A DNA stretch of 64,000 bases from contig NC_092671.1 in assembly GCF_964355755.1 (NCBI RefSeq), positions 4,723,001 to 4,787,000 on the forward strand, given 5' to 3'. The notes beneath the pieces were generated by a model that worked only from the letters and a program-made list of their open reading frames with translations, was not told the DNA's origin and searched no databases. The position numbers and the translations under genes were made by a program. Numbering within the stretch: position 1 is the first letter of the stretch; the number at the start of each line of letters is the position of its first letter. Source of the stretch: Antedon mediterranea. Its lineage: Eukaryota; Echinodermata; Crinoidea; Comatulida; Antedonidae. This document shows positions 37,240 to 48,417 of this stretch, one piece after another.

Positions 37240-39896
37240 TTACTTAGCAACTTCTGTGTCAAGGTAGTAGCCAAGGCCGTGTCTCGCTTGCTCTAGAATG
37301 CTGGCAATCTTAACAGATTCTTCATGATTCATTGTTGGATGCTCTTTCAAACCTGTGAATAATAAAACAAATTTAAGGCTATGTTCACTAAGGCTACGTT
37401 CTGTTATCTGGAAATACTGTAGTCATTAAATCAAATAATTGACTCACCTTGCTGTAAGCAGTCTCTGACAGCTTGGGCTTCAAAGCGCATTCCAGTACTG
37501 TTGTCAAAGTTTAAAGGTTTACCTGGTTTTGGTAAAATAAAACTAAGGTTCTCCACTCCTTTCTCATCTGCAATTTGAAGATGGGTTGGGCACCAAAATG
37601 GAAAAAATATCTGGAAAAAAAAACGGTATTTAATGGTGTAATGCCATATGCTCCTCCAACAATTGCTCGCGTACAGCTTATGGGTTGTTCAGACATGCAA
37701 CAGTAATGGTGTTGTAATTAAAGCAAGTCATAAACTAACAGTGGCAAACAAAACTTGGTAAAGTTTGCTATTGTAGGCATAATATTCATTAGTTATCATT
37801 GCATACCCTCATTCTACCTCTGGTACCGACAATATCAGCTTCGTTTGGCAGAGTACATGTACCGGTGCATGTTAGAACTGCAATGCCATTGTTAGGAAAT
37901 AATAACGTTGTTGTACTTGTCTCATCCACTCCTATAAAAATATTTAATAATATTTATCATTTTTATACATGCGTAACCCCCCCCCCCCCCCCCACAAAAA
38001 AAAGTGAAGTAACAGAATACCTGATTCTGCTAGGAATCCTTTAGTTGTGACAGATAATGGCATCTGACCTGAAAATACCATAAGTGCAAGCTGCACTGTG
38101 TAAATACCAAGGTCTAATAGAGTACCTCCTCCCAATTCTGTAAAAGCAAAATATATTTTTTTTTTAGATTTTAAAAGAAAATTATACACAAAATAAATAG
38201 TTTATATTCACACTTTGGCAACTGAAATACATTATACAGTAGAACTTTTTTTTAAATGATAAGCAGGAAAGCATTCTCTGATAAAAACTAATTTGCATAG
38301 GATCACTAATTTGCATAGGATCACTAATTTGCATAGTATCACTAATTTGCATAGGATCAATAATTGTCATAGGATCACGAATTTGCATAAGATCACTCAT
38401 TTGCATAGGATCACTCATTTGCATAGGATAACTAATTTTCATAGGAATACTAATTTGCATAGGATTACTAATTTGCATAGGATTACTAATTTGCATAGGC
38501 TAACTAATTTGCATAGGATCACTAATTTGCATAAACCACTATAGATTTCCCACACCTTTGCTTGAAACTCTTGATACTCCCATGAGTGGGTACCCAAATG
38601 ACGCCATCACACACTTAATATCGCCGATTCTTCCTGAAGAAATAACTTCTCGCACTTTATTATAAACTGGAAAAAATCTGCTCCACACAGCCTGCAAAAT
38701 ATTCAAATGAAATACTACAATTGAAACAAAATTATTGGTATTTGAGTGAGAACCAAAAAAATCAGATTCAGTAAAACCATGGGATACACCTATAAGAAAT
38801 ACCAATATAAAGTGGACATTATCCTGTAAAACGAACAAACTAGGATAATATATGTTTTAACAGCCAATCTATATTCAGGGGACACCTGTTGTATCCTAAA
38901 GATGTTCCCTTATAAGGAGTTCTACTGTATCTCTTTTCTCACGTACTGCTTGGTGCTAGAGACGCAACACAAGAATGTTGGTGCAACATAAGTAATTTGA
39001 CCAATCACAAGCGATGAATTAATATTCAAACGGTAACTTGTCATTGGTCAACTCTCTTGCATTGCATCTACGTAACATTTTTGCATTGCGTCTCTAGTGG
39101 GAACCAAGCTTAAACAATATTTATATATATTTAAACTGGATTTTGTTTTTATTCGGAATAAATTCTGATGGGCTGACTATGAAATGAGAAAAAAGCTGTA
39201 TGGAGACACTATATTTTTTTCCCATGAGATGACAAATAAATGAATGTTGTGTATATATGACAAGAAAAAATTGTAAAAAAATATTTTATACTTGCAGCAT
39301 TTCTTTTATATAGCGACATTTTGATTATTTGTTTTCAGAGAGCATAGTAAATCTAAATTCTACACTGCATTTTGACTTAATATAGGTAAAACATATGGCA
39401 CACATACGAATAAATACTTGAGCTGGGCAGACAAAAATCGATTGGTGGGCATAACATAAATAAGACAATAACTACAAGGGGAATGCCTACAAGTGTAGGT
39501 ATATGAAATGCAATGTGTGCCTATATAATTTTCCTAAATTAATATAAATCCAAATTGCAGTCTAGAACCTAGACAACCAAACTGTATCTTGATAAAGCCT
39601 TGTCTACGCTATCAAACTAGTTTGACAAAGTGCATATTATGGTAGTGATATACCCAAATATGGTAGTGATATTCCCAAATATGGTACTGATATGACATCA
39701 TCATATCTATATATGGCCACATCACATTTTATTTTCACGTAAAGTTTGATGACGTACACAAAGATTAAGAATACATAGTCTGTTTGAACTTCCTATTTGT
39801 TTGATAATGAATGATTAACAATCTGTGGTGCTAATAATAATATAATGTCGAAATACAAATAAAATATACATCATTTTAAAGATTTTAGGTCTCAAG

Positions 39897-39936
<40 letters not shown>

Positions 39937-42163
39937 GTAAGCAGATAAAAAAAACCAGAAAACAAAGATGATAAAGATCTGTTTTCCTCCTTTATAGGAT
40001 AAACAAACCAAATCCTACATTAATGTCATATTAAGTTTAACTCATATCATGTGGAAGCTTACAAACTGGAAAATCAAATTTACACACATTTTAAAACTCA
40101 AATTCTGGTTTGCAACTCTTGTATTTTTAAATGGGACTTCCCAAATAACCACACATCAATCTTACAACATCAAAGTCAACTTTATTGTCTTATTTAAAGT
40201 CTACCATCTATTGTTTGCCTTCACCTTTCACCTTTATGTCTGGTTTAGAAAAGTATTTTCAGTCTGCACAATTTCTAACTACGAAAAAATCCGCTAAACT
40301 TGTTTATTTTTAATATGGGAAACTTCACAAAAAAACCCTACTGTATATAATCAGTCTCCAATAATATATTGTAGCAGGAAAGAGTGAAATTTCACTCTCT
40401 CCTGATTGTAGACAGTACCTAGAAAACAAACAATCATGAAAAATCATGACGCCTCTTACCAAAAGTTAGGATGGGTTGATTGATTGAAATATATATTTAT
40501 ACTGGGTAACCTCTTCAGTCAAAGACTGGTCTCCCAGAGGGCCCAGTTGGTGATCAGTGGCTGTGATGTACTAATACACCGGGGTAACCCCCTACTCGTC
40601 TCAAAAGATGTACTAGGTTCTTTAAAGTGCACACGAGCAAGTTGTGTACACTGGACCTACGGTTTATAGTCCTTATCCGAGAAGACTCGTTCTACCACCA
40701 GAACCATGGAGTGAGTGAGCCTCGAACCTCTGCCGATGTTATGGCTACGTGATTACGGTTCCACTGTCTTAACCGCTCGGCCACTCACTCACTTATACAT
40801 GCCCCGACTGGAAAGTGTTAAATATCAATTTAAATTTCTTTAAGCTGTTCCTGAGACCAGGCTGGATTAGATCAATGAATCGTTTTCACATGAATTGATG
40901 AAAATATATCGATGGAATGCTCCAAACGAAAGTCATTACAGAGATATGCTGATTTTGATAACTTATGATTGAAATGATAATGATCAATAATGAAAAAATA
41001 AAAGATTGAATTGAATTAGATAATATTATGATGGCGATGATTATTGTCATAATGATGAGGAAGAAAAAAATGATGGCAGCAATGCGAGTAAAAATTATTT
41101 TCTTTGCTGCCTTGATTTTTTATTTTGTTGGTCTTTTTCACAGCTTTTCAATTACTCAAGGGCCAAATGAGAAAAAACAAATTAGAAATTTGAATTAGAA
41201 ATTAAAATTAATTTTATCTATTAATACAGCACTTAAAAGTTAAACCTGATAGGAAACACACTTTTTTTAGGCATGAAAATGAGGAACAAAAATGAAGATG
41301 ACGGGAAACAATGTCATTAAAATGTATGGATATGAAGTGAGTGATGAAAGGATGGATAATGAAATTGATAAATGAAATAAATGAAATGTGTATGGATAAA
41401 GTTATACCTCCATCATGAAAAGGTTTTTTTCTTTAGCTAGTTCAGTTATTTCTTTGACTTCATCAGCATTCATACCAAGAGGCTTCTCGCATAAGATGGG
41501 TTTACCATGGTTCAGAAAAAGCTTGCATAAACTTAAGTGCTGAGTATTAATAGAACCTATGTATATGACATCTGTGAACAAACAGTAAATTATAACAATA
41601 GAAAAGAATGTTAACGCGAGAAGTTTTTTAAGGAATGTTTTAAGAAAGAAGCTCATTCCAATCCATAAACCTTTGACTTCACAATGCATGCATTGCGATT
41701 GATATTTGCTATTTTTTTTAAATAATTTATATAATCATAATGCATCTGCTCTGTTGGAAGAAACAATTAACAATTACTATACAATATACTTTTATAGAGT
41801 TATTGTGCTTTAACACTGTTTATTGTTTTCTTTTACAATAAAAATGGTACATTTTTAAACAACATTAAAATAAATAATTCGCATTGAAAATAAATAATTC
41901 GCATTGGAATTAGTTTAAACGAGGAACCTATTCAAAATCTAAGCTAAGGTATTATACTTACCAACATTGGCGTCCATAGCCAATTCTTCATATGTCCCGT
42001 AGGCAGATTCGATCTTGTGATTACCAGCAAAAACCTTTGCATTTTCCAGTGATCTGGCAGCAACTGCAGTGACTTTGTGCTCTTCAGAATCCAGCGTTCT
42101 GAGGGCTACAACAAAATCATTTGAAATTTTACCAGCACTGCAAATTCCCCATTTAGTTGACAT
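37240..42163 (-). CDS. DHDH: Dihydrodiol dehydrogenase (trans-1,2-dihydrobenzene-1,2-diol dehydrogenase), complete, 7 exons
   Basis: Exons 41,962-42,163, 41,408-41,571, 38,556-38,691, 38,021-38,137, 37,807-37,931, 37,448-37,610 and 37,240-37,352 join to 339 residues plus TAA, the family's normal length. The family is Gfo/Idh/MocA. The enzyme oxidises aromatic trans-dihydrodiols (also some sugars) with NADP+ in the cytosol. An N-terminal Rossmann start (KWGICSAGKISNDF) is followed by LCEKPLG with Lys97, MEAVWSRFFP with Trp125 and LLDLGIYTVQL with Asp176 and Tyr180. His79 is in NTQH. The residue numbers fall where I recall the active-site residues of the mammalian enzyme. The C-terminal part (NFDNSTGMRFEA) also matches the family. 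Arg148 and Arg202 of the mammalian form are Lys and Phe here. Intron 3 holds an octamer minisatellite, and the gene is head-to-head with DAP. Confidence 0.93.
37975..37995. repeat. Poly-C run
   Basis: About 16 consecutive C residues lie in DHDH intron 4, just downstream (minus sense) of exon 4. The length in this assembly is likely unreliable. Confidence 0.8.
38288..38535. repeat. 18-bp minisatellite with the octamer ATTTGCAT, inside DHDH intron 3
   Basis: Fourteen units of consensus AGGATCACTAATTTGCAT run end to end. Twelve keep ATTTGCAT, the complement of the POU-factor octamer ATGCAAAT; the exceptions read ATTGTCAT and ATTTTCAT. Because 18 is a multiple of three, both strands stay open as spurious frames (HRITNL and MQISNP repeats). 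It begins about 20 bp from the exon-3 donor on the minus strand. Confidence 0.9.
38945..39113. mobile_element. Short inverted-repeat element, family B (copy 1)
   Basis: Ends GCTTGGTGCTAGAGACGCAA and GCGTCTCTAGTGGGAACCAA are imperfect complements. The interior holds GACCAATCACAAGCGATGAA. No coding capacity. A second copy is at 48,287. Confidence 0.7.
39594..39768. mobile_element. Short inverted-repeat element, family A (copy 8)
   Basis: Ends AAAGCCTTGTCTACGCTATC and AAAGTTTGATGACGTACACA. The centre repeats CCAAATATGGTAGTGAT two to three times, so the copy is longer than usual (about 175 bp). It lies in DHDH intron 2. Confidence 0.68.
39900..39934. repeat. Poly-A run
   Basis: About 33 A residues in DHDH intron 2. 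It could be the tail of an old retroposon, but no body is recognisable beside it. Confidence 0.8.
40480..40792 (-). repeat. tRNA-headed SINE, near full length
   Basis: On the minus strand it starts GAGTGGCCGAGCGGTTAAG (A-box, Leu/Ser-tRNA type), then a B-box GAGGTTCGAGGCTCAC about 45 bases on. A body follows with GTGTACACAACTTGCTCGTG, TGCACTTTAAAGAACCTAGT and GAGACGAGTAGGGGGTTACC. The head and conserved-body layout is typical of metazoan tRNA SINEs. It lies in DHDH intron 2. Confidence 0.75.
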
Positions 42164-42705
42164 TTTTAATGTACTATACAGGTAGTTTGATGTTAAAATA
42201 ATTGAGTTTAGCTCAGTTGGGTTGGAAGGTTGTTAGGTTCTTGGTTGTAATAGGCGTGAAAAGAACAAAATACAGTACACACATGATGATCAAAGGTCAA
42301 ATTTCGTTATGCTTGATCGAGTCATCTAGGTCAGTAAATGACCTTTCAAGCAACCCTGGGGGATGGCATAGCCCATCATATCGTGGATCGGGATGTTTTT
42401 GAGGTGGACGATTTATTCTAGAAAATATGTGAAGCTAATAGTTCCGAATTTTGGTACTAGAGTTTAGAGTGTTCTAAAAAAAAGAATGGGTTTAATCTTT
42501 GGAGTTTTTGAATTACGTACAATTTAACACGTAGACCTAGTACTTGATAAGAGTATCAACCCCGTGATCGCAGCTGTTTGTTTTGATTCGACGATGTGCA
42601 TCAGTCTATGTCCCCGTGTAATTCGTCACAAATTTAATCATTTTTTATCTGCAACGTGTATGCAATCTGTTACATTTATACTGTTTTAAACAACAAAAAT
42701 CAGTT
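42164..42705. promoter_or_regulatory. Divergent intergenic region between DHDH and DAP (likely shared promoter)
   Basis: Only 542 bp separate the two start codons, which point away from each other, so both core promoters and 5' leaders must lie here or inside upstream introns. No canonical TATA box is placed confidently for either gene. Leaders with an extra upstream non-coding exon cannot be excluded. Confidence 0.5.
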
Positions 42706-44894
42706 ATGTCGGCAGCAGAACAAGCTGAATTAAAAGGTGGACATCCACCGGCAGGTTAGGTTATTTTGTTTTTATAAAAACGTGTAATATAACGTGTAAT
42801 ATAAAAGACGTGTATTTGTGATTTAAATTTGTCTTAACGCTAGCTAGGCCAGATGGAAGACACTGTCTTTGCAACTTTCTGACACGCTAGCCTTAATCAG
42901 CTAGGCTAATGGACAGTCCGACACACACCCTGGGCCTCCATAAAAAATTGGAAGACTAATGCGTTTGGATACTGTTGTGCCTGTATTATTTAATAAACCC
43001 CCTACTACTACTAGGCCTAGCTAGCTAGTTTTGATTCATTCTGGTTGGAATAAATCTATGCATTATATTTTTATTTTAAATAAAATGATAAATTAATTAT
43101 TTTTATTGTATATATAAATTATATATTAATATAAAATATAATTATTAAATATCGAATTACCAAGAGTGTATTTAAACGTTGTATGCCTATAACAGTTGAT
43201 ATATTTCATTGTTTTTAGTGAAGGCTGGTGGCATGAGGATAACACAAAGTGGCAAGCAAGCTTATGAAAAACCTGAAAAAGATGAAGATGCTGATGACTA
43301 TGTGGAACCAACAAGGTCAGGATGATCCCTGCTACAACAACCTCAACCACTACTGACCAGCACCTCCCCCCCCCCCCCCACCCCCAAATAATTTGCCAGT
43401 CCCCCTCCCCTCCATTAATTAACACTGTCCAGATATAGTAAAAGGCACCCCTCCCAACTCAACTTGAAGCCCCTCAGATCTCCATATAACCCCCATAATC
43501 TCCCACCCACCCTCCTCACCATGCATCTGCACAACCTGTGCCCTGCCACTCCCATCCACACATACTCAACTATTTGAACCTCTACTTAACACCATCTCTA
43601 ACCTACCATGCCAGTTCTCCCTCCTGGCCGCGATTTTTTTTTTTCGTACATAAGTTGGGGACCCCATCATGAAACGTCACAAAATAAACATGAATAATTC
43701 ATCAGTTAAATTTTCTTGTTCCGTGTGCACCCAAGCGTATAGCAACAAGAAGTGATTACACAAGTGCGGTACGATTCTAGGCCTATCTCCGCTGCGCTGT
43801 TGAAGAATAGCGGCGTTTTGTGTGGATTGTCGAAATAATCGGCCTTTAGTTTATGGTGTTTTTAATATAATTTATTACTAAAGAATTACGTGTTAAAATT
43901 ATAGTTTCTATTAATACTATTAGGCCTAATTATTAGTCTCTAAACCCATGTCTATTCTAGTAGTAGCTGTGTGGATGTGTGTGACGTGTGTGTGTGTTAG
44001 GTATGACCAAAGATAGTTACACTATCTTTGGTATGACACAATCCGAGTAATAAGTCAGCAAAATTAAACAATAAACATTACACAAAAATACATTTTTTAT
44101 TCTCGTGGGTCAAATCTTCCCATCTCATGTGTTCATATACGCGCATTTTTAAAGTTCCTTTGAGTACATGCATATTGTTTGATAATAAAATAGCAGAATT
44201 AAAAAATACAGTACACAAATTATACACATTCTTTATTCTTGTGGGTCTAAGCTTTCTTTGGGCTATGTCCAATGAATTACTACTTAGTTTAATGTCTTGC
44301 CGTACTTGCTTGCCTAGCTGTCAAATAGCCTCGACTCGACACATTTTGTGTGAAGAAGAGTGCGCGAAGGCAATCGCGTGAATTTACTTAGAATCCTAGG
44401 CCTACTGTAGAAAGTATTGTATCGCAGTTGTGTAATCGCTTCTTGTTGCTATAATACGCTTGGGTGCACACGGAACAACACATTTAACTGATGAATTATT
44501 CATGTTTATTTTGTGACGTTTCATGAGGGGGTCCCCAACTTATGTACGAAAAAAAAAATCGCCTCCTGGCCCCCACTTTGTTAAACATACATAGCACCCA
44601 TACTCAATCACTTAAATCTCCACTTTCGTGACCCAGACCCTGCCAAACCCCCATCCCAACTTTATTATTAATTCATCCCCACACAAGAATTTCTCTATTA
44701 AATTCCTTCACATTTTGTTCCTCAGTCCACCACAAGCCAATAACGTGCGTCTGTTAATCTCTGGTGCAGTCACTAAAGGGAATAAAGATTTCCCGACGGA
44801 AGCTGTCAAGAAAACACACGATAAGCCACAACCGACACATTCCAAGCATGTGGATACTAAACCAAAGCATAATGTACAACAGCCCCGCAAGTAG
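42706..44894 (+). CDS. DAP: Death-associated protein 1 (DAP/DAP1), complete, 3 exons
   Basis: Exons 42,706-42,754, 43,219-43,315 and 44,726-44,894 join to 104 residues plus TAG (human about 102). The N-terminus reads MSAAEQAELKGGHPPAVKAG, then GMRITQSG; the C-terminal half reads LLISGAVTKGNKDFP, then HNVQQPRK at the very end. These GHPPAVKAGGMRI, GDKDFP-like and QQPRK blocks are the DAP1 signature. The family is small, basic and mostly disordered. In mammals DAP1 is an mTOR substrate that restrains autophagy. The Ser-Pro-Pro after the acidic stretch (Ser49 here) matches mammalian Ser51. The N-terminal Ser3-Pro is replaced by Ala3-Ala4. Intron 2 contains a 933-bp transposon. Start choice is by homology to the family N-terminus. 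Confidence 0.95.
43360..43390. repeat. Poly-C tract
   Basis: A C-rich run interrupted by single A residues, within a C-rich part of DAP intron 2 (43,320-43,620) whose composition is unlike the surrounding AT-rich DNA. Confidence 0.75.
43630..44562. mobile_element. 933-bp inverted-repeat DNA transposon (non-autonomous) with 9-bp target duplication
   Basis: The element is bracketed by CTCCTGGCC at 43,621-43,629 and again at 44,563-44,571. Terminal inverted repeats are about 150 bp, starting GCGATTTTTTTTTTCG and continuing ACATAAGTTGGGGACCCC, GAAACGTCACAAAATAAACA and TCCGTGTGCACCCAAGCG. A 9-bp duplication with long TIRs suggests a Mutator-like (MULE) element, though Merlin-type is possible. The inside has a diverged direct repeat of about 70 bp (near 44,055-44,120 and 44,190-44,260) and no transposase. 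It lies in DAP intron 2. Confidence 0.85.
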
Positions 44895-45490
44895 AGGGCG
44901 TAATTTGCATTTTCTGGCCGCTGACATAGTATATGACCCACTATTGGGGAATCTGAATGTCGATTTACAGAATGGCAAATATATCTGAATAAGGTTAAAA
45001 ATCATGGAAATTAACATTTTATTTGAAAATGAAATTTAATTAGATGATTTTCTAAGTAGTATACATGTATTTTAACACATACTAAGAAATTAATAGAGGA
45101 TATATTTTGGGGGGACATATTCACTGTTTAAGTACATATAATGAATCTATAGGGTAAAGCATGGAGGTATAACATTAAACTGAAGAGCTTGTATTAGCTA
45201 ACCGAAATTCGTGTCCTAAAACAACAAATTAGATATTTTGTCTATAGAGTTAAATTGCTTATATAATAATTTGTTTTCTGTTTTTGTTCAACAGCAGCAG
45301 CATTACACACTTCATTGTTTATGTAACCTTAAAAAAAGAAATTATATATAGACATTGTTATGGTACAGTGAGCTTATTTAATGTCAACAATTTATCAAGG
45401 ATATAGTCATTATTAAAGGTTACAATTATTAAACAGTGTTTTGGAAATTGTTACATTTACTGTAGAATATTAGAAATAAAGCAAATTTAA
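44895..45490 (+). other. DAP 3' untranslated region (inferred)
   Basis: AT-rich sequence after the DAP stop codon. AATAAA at 45,475-45,480 is a possible polyadenylation signal. The true end cannot be fixed from sequence alone. Confidence 0.3.
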
Positions 45491-46548
45491 ACACTGTATC
45501 TAGATTACCCAAGGCAAACTAGCAACAGGATGCTGAGCTCCAAAGATCAAATGGTTTATCTCTGGCTGCGACACAATCAGTTCCACGCATCTTAATATAT
45601 AAATAATGTATATGTACTGTAATAGAATATGTACATAGTACAGTACTGTTGGTGTTTGTCGCAGCCAGGCATAAGATCAAAAGACTGTTACAAGTTCCTA
45701 TCTTGGCATGGCGAACTCAGCGTCCTGTTGTTAGATTGCCTTGATTTCACACAAGAACAGTGTGCCTACTGTATGTATTCATCTTTTTGCACAGTCATGT
45801 GTATAACAGACTATATAATTATCAACACACCCACACACGCAAATAATAATTTTGGTTTATGAATATATTACTACTACTTAGTATATCAAGTATACTAGTA
45901 TATTACTACTACTGTATTAGGAAATAGGATAACAAATTTTAACATTTTTGTAAAAATTATGAAATCATATATGGCTTTTTTGCTGTGGACCAAAATTAAA
46001 AGTACATACTGTATTTATTTTAGGAAATTTTTCTTCTAATTTAGTCATGAAGTTACAAAAATGAGGTTGGAAGGTTATTTTATTTTGGTAGACTTGCTAC
46101 CTGGCATAACTTAACACTATTAAGTTTGTATTTTATGGATAATTCTTTGAAAAATAGCATAAGGCTAAGACTATTTCATAGTAAAAGTAATTTTGAAAAG
46201 GATAATTTACTAACACAATACTTAAAAATGTTCAATATCCCATTATGTATTATCATTGGAAGCAAAATTTTCTTTCCTTATTGTAAGTAATTGAATGTTT
46301 GGGTTATTTTAGGGAACGAACGTAATATTTTAAAAGAAATGTTTTCTTAAGGATAATGATTCCTATTTTGAATGAAAAAAAACAGTCTTGTGATATTCTT
46401 ATTCAATCTGATATATTTGTTTTAATTTGAATAAAATACAATCAAATGTACTAATATGATGTTTAGAGTTTGATGTTACCTGCAAAATCAACTTCAAAAA
46501 TATTTGCCAGACAATTTCCCATGAAAAATTAGCCAACTACACAAAGGT
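45491..46548. other. Intergenic, nothing recognisable
   Basis: AT-rich DNA without splice-bounded coding potential or clear repeats beyond short simple sequence. Confidence 0.5.
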
Positions 46549-46691
46549 TAGCTCTGTCTACACTATCAAACTTGTTCCAACAAAATAAGTGTGATGTGCC
46601 CAAATATGGTAGTGATGTGACATCATGTCCATATATGGGCACATCACATTTTTTTGTCACATAAAGTTTGATAGTGTTGACAGAGCTTTAA
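46549..46691. mobile_element. Short inverted-repeat element, family A (copy 9)
   Basis: Ends TTAGCTCTGTCTACACTATC and GATAGTGTTGACAGAGCTTT. The interior reads CCAAATATGGTAGTGATGTG and CATATATGGGCACATCAC. It is one of the best-preserved copies. Confidence 0.8.
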
Positions 46692-46869
46692 GTTTAGTTA
46701 AATAGTAATCATTAGGGTGAGGTAGTGGGTAGTAAGAATAGGAAATATGGTCAAAATTGTAATGAGGTGTACACGTCAATGAGGAATATTCTTTATTTAC
46801 CTATTAGATTACTTGGTTGCTATTTTGCTGGTGACAACTGTACCCGAGTGCCACCAGGTATGGAAATAT

Positions 46870-47525
46870 TGATATAAAGTTTGCAGTACACCACGTATGA
46901 AAAGAACTGTTGAGTTTCTCGATGTTTGATCAATATGCTTTGATCGTCCTTTAGGAGTGAGAAACGAGAACGATCAAAGCATATTGATCGAAATGTCGAG
47001 AAACTCAACAGTTCTTTTCAGAACTAATATACGTGGTAATACATTTCGATCAATATGCTCAGGAGTGAGAATGTGCATTCTTATTTGACAGGCACTCCTG
47101 AGGACGATCAAAGTATATTGATCGAAATGTCGAGAAACTCAACAGTTCTTTTCAGAACTCATATACGTGGTGTACCGCAAACTTTATATCAACATTTGAT
47201 TTCGCCATGCAATCCTTCTAACAATATATGGAAATATTGTATGGTGAAAATTGAAATGACATATGTATGTATACATCAATGATGTTAATGTAATATATTG
47301 TTTGAAGGTTTGCATGGTGAAATCAAATGTTGATATAAAGTTTGCGGTACGACACCACGTGTATTAGTTCTGAAAAGAACTGTTGAGTTTCTCGACATTT
47401 CGATCAATATGCTCAGGAGTGAGAATGTGCATTCTTATTTGACAGGCACTCCTGAGGACGATCAAAGTATATTGATCGAAACGTCGAGAAACTCAACAGT
47501 TCTTTTCAGAACTAATACACGTGAT
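46870..47525. repeat. Hairpin-rich repeat in alternating orientations
   Basis: A unit containing GTCGAGAAACTCAACAGTTC and GATCAATATGCTCAGGAGTG occurs three to four times, some copies inverted. Each can fold on itself (CGATCAA / TTGATCG). Larger arms include AAATCAAATGTTGATATAAA near 47,321-47,340 and its complement near 47,185-47,204. No coding frame is credible. It may be a foldback element or a remnant of an element with ribozyme-like ends. Confidence 0.65.
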
Positions 47526-47779
47526 GTTAATGTAGGGGTTGAATGATGCGTCCCTCTTGTGTGTTCTTGCCTATTCTTTTCAAGATAAAAGAGAGTTCAT
47601 AATTTTATTTTGGCTGTCAAATGAGAATGCACAAAATGTAGATGAGTACAGTAAACAGTAAAAAACATCAACACTACATTCATAATATTGGTTTTGTTTT
47701 AATATCCTGTTATAGAAATCAACCACTTTCATAAAATCATTTGGTCTAGAAATTTAAAACCTATTGCTTATACTGTCTC

Positions 47780-48010
47780 TTAAGCCTGTTTTACACTAAG
47801 CAAGCTATTTTACTTTGTTTTTAAAGTCAAATGTTCATTTTATTGTAGTCCCAAAAAGTGACAATGTTCTACTACTTTGCCGTGATAAAAGACACAGCCA
47901 ATCAAATTCAAGCAAATCCAAGCGATCACCAAGCATTTTAAGGAAACTGCAAACACATTCTGATCGTTTCGTAGTGCACAACACGAAAATAACTTGTCTA
48001 GTGTAAACTC
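47780..48010. mobile_element. Short inverted-repeat element, family C
   Basis: Ends TAAGCCTGTTTTACACTAAG and AACTTGTCTAGTGTAAACTC are imperfect complements spanning about 230 bp; the interior is not repeated elsewhere in the window. Confidence 0.5.
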
Positions 48011-48285
48011 TTTATAAAATAATTTCCTTGACATAAATTGCAATAAAAATAAAACAATTACCAATCTCATTAAATGTTAAAATATCATTATGGCATCAAC
48101 ATTTCAACAATACTTTATATGATTTATTATTATATACCACCCTATTCTACAAAGGTATGTGGTACAATATCAGATGTTGAATAAATAGGCTAATATATCA
48201 CTCTAAAATGACATAAATAATCCGTTTTGATAAAGTTTCAAGCAAACTATTAACTGCGCATTTGAATTATTTTGACATGGTCCCT

Positions 48286-48417
48286 TAAGCTTGGTTCACA
48301 CTAGGACGCAATGCAAGGGTATAAGCGCAACTGAATTACCTGACCAATCACAAGAAATGGCATATCCAATCTGCGTTGTGCTTATGCAGTTGCATTGCAT
48401 CCTAGTGGGAACCAGTT
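48286..48417. mobile_element. Short inverted-repeat element, family B (copy 2)
   Basis: Ends AAGCTTGGTTCACACTAGGA and GCATCCTAGTGGGAACCAGT, with CTGACCAATCACAAGAAATG inside. It matches the copy at 38,945 in ends and interior. Confidence 0.72.

Noticed and set aside
38182-38544. Overlapping open frames on both strands with HRITNL / MQISNP repeats
   Set aside because: They are by-products of an 18-bp minisatellite (multiple of three), not proteins.
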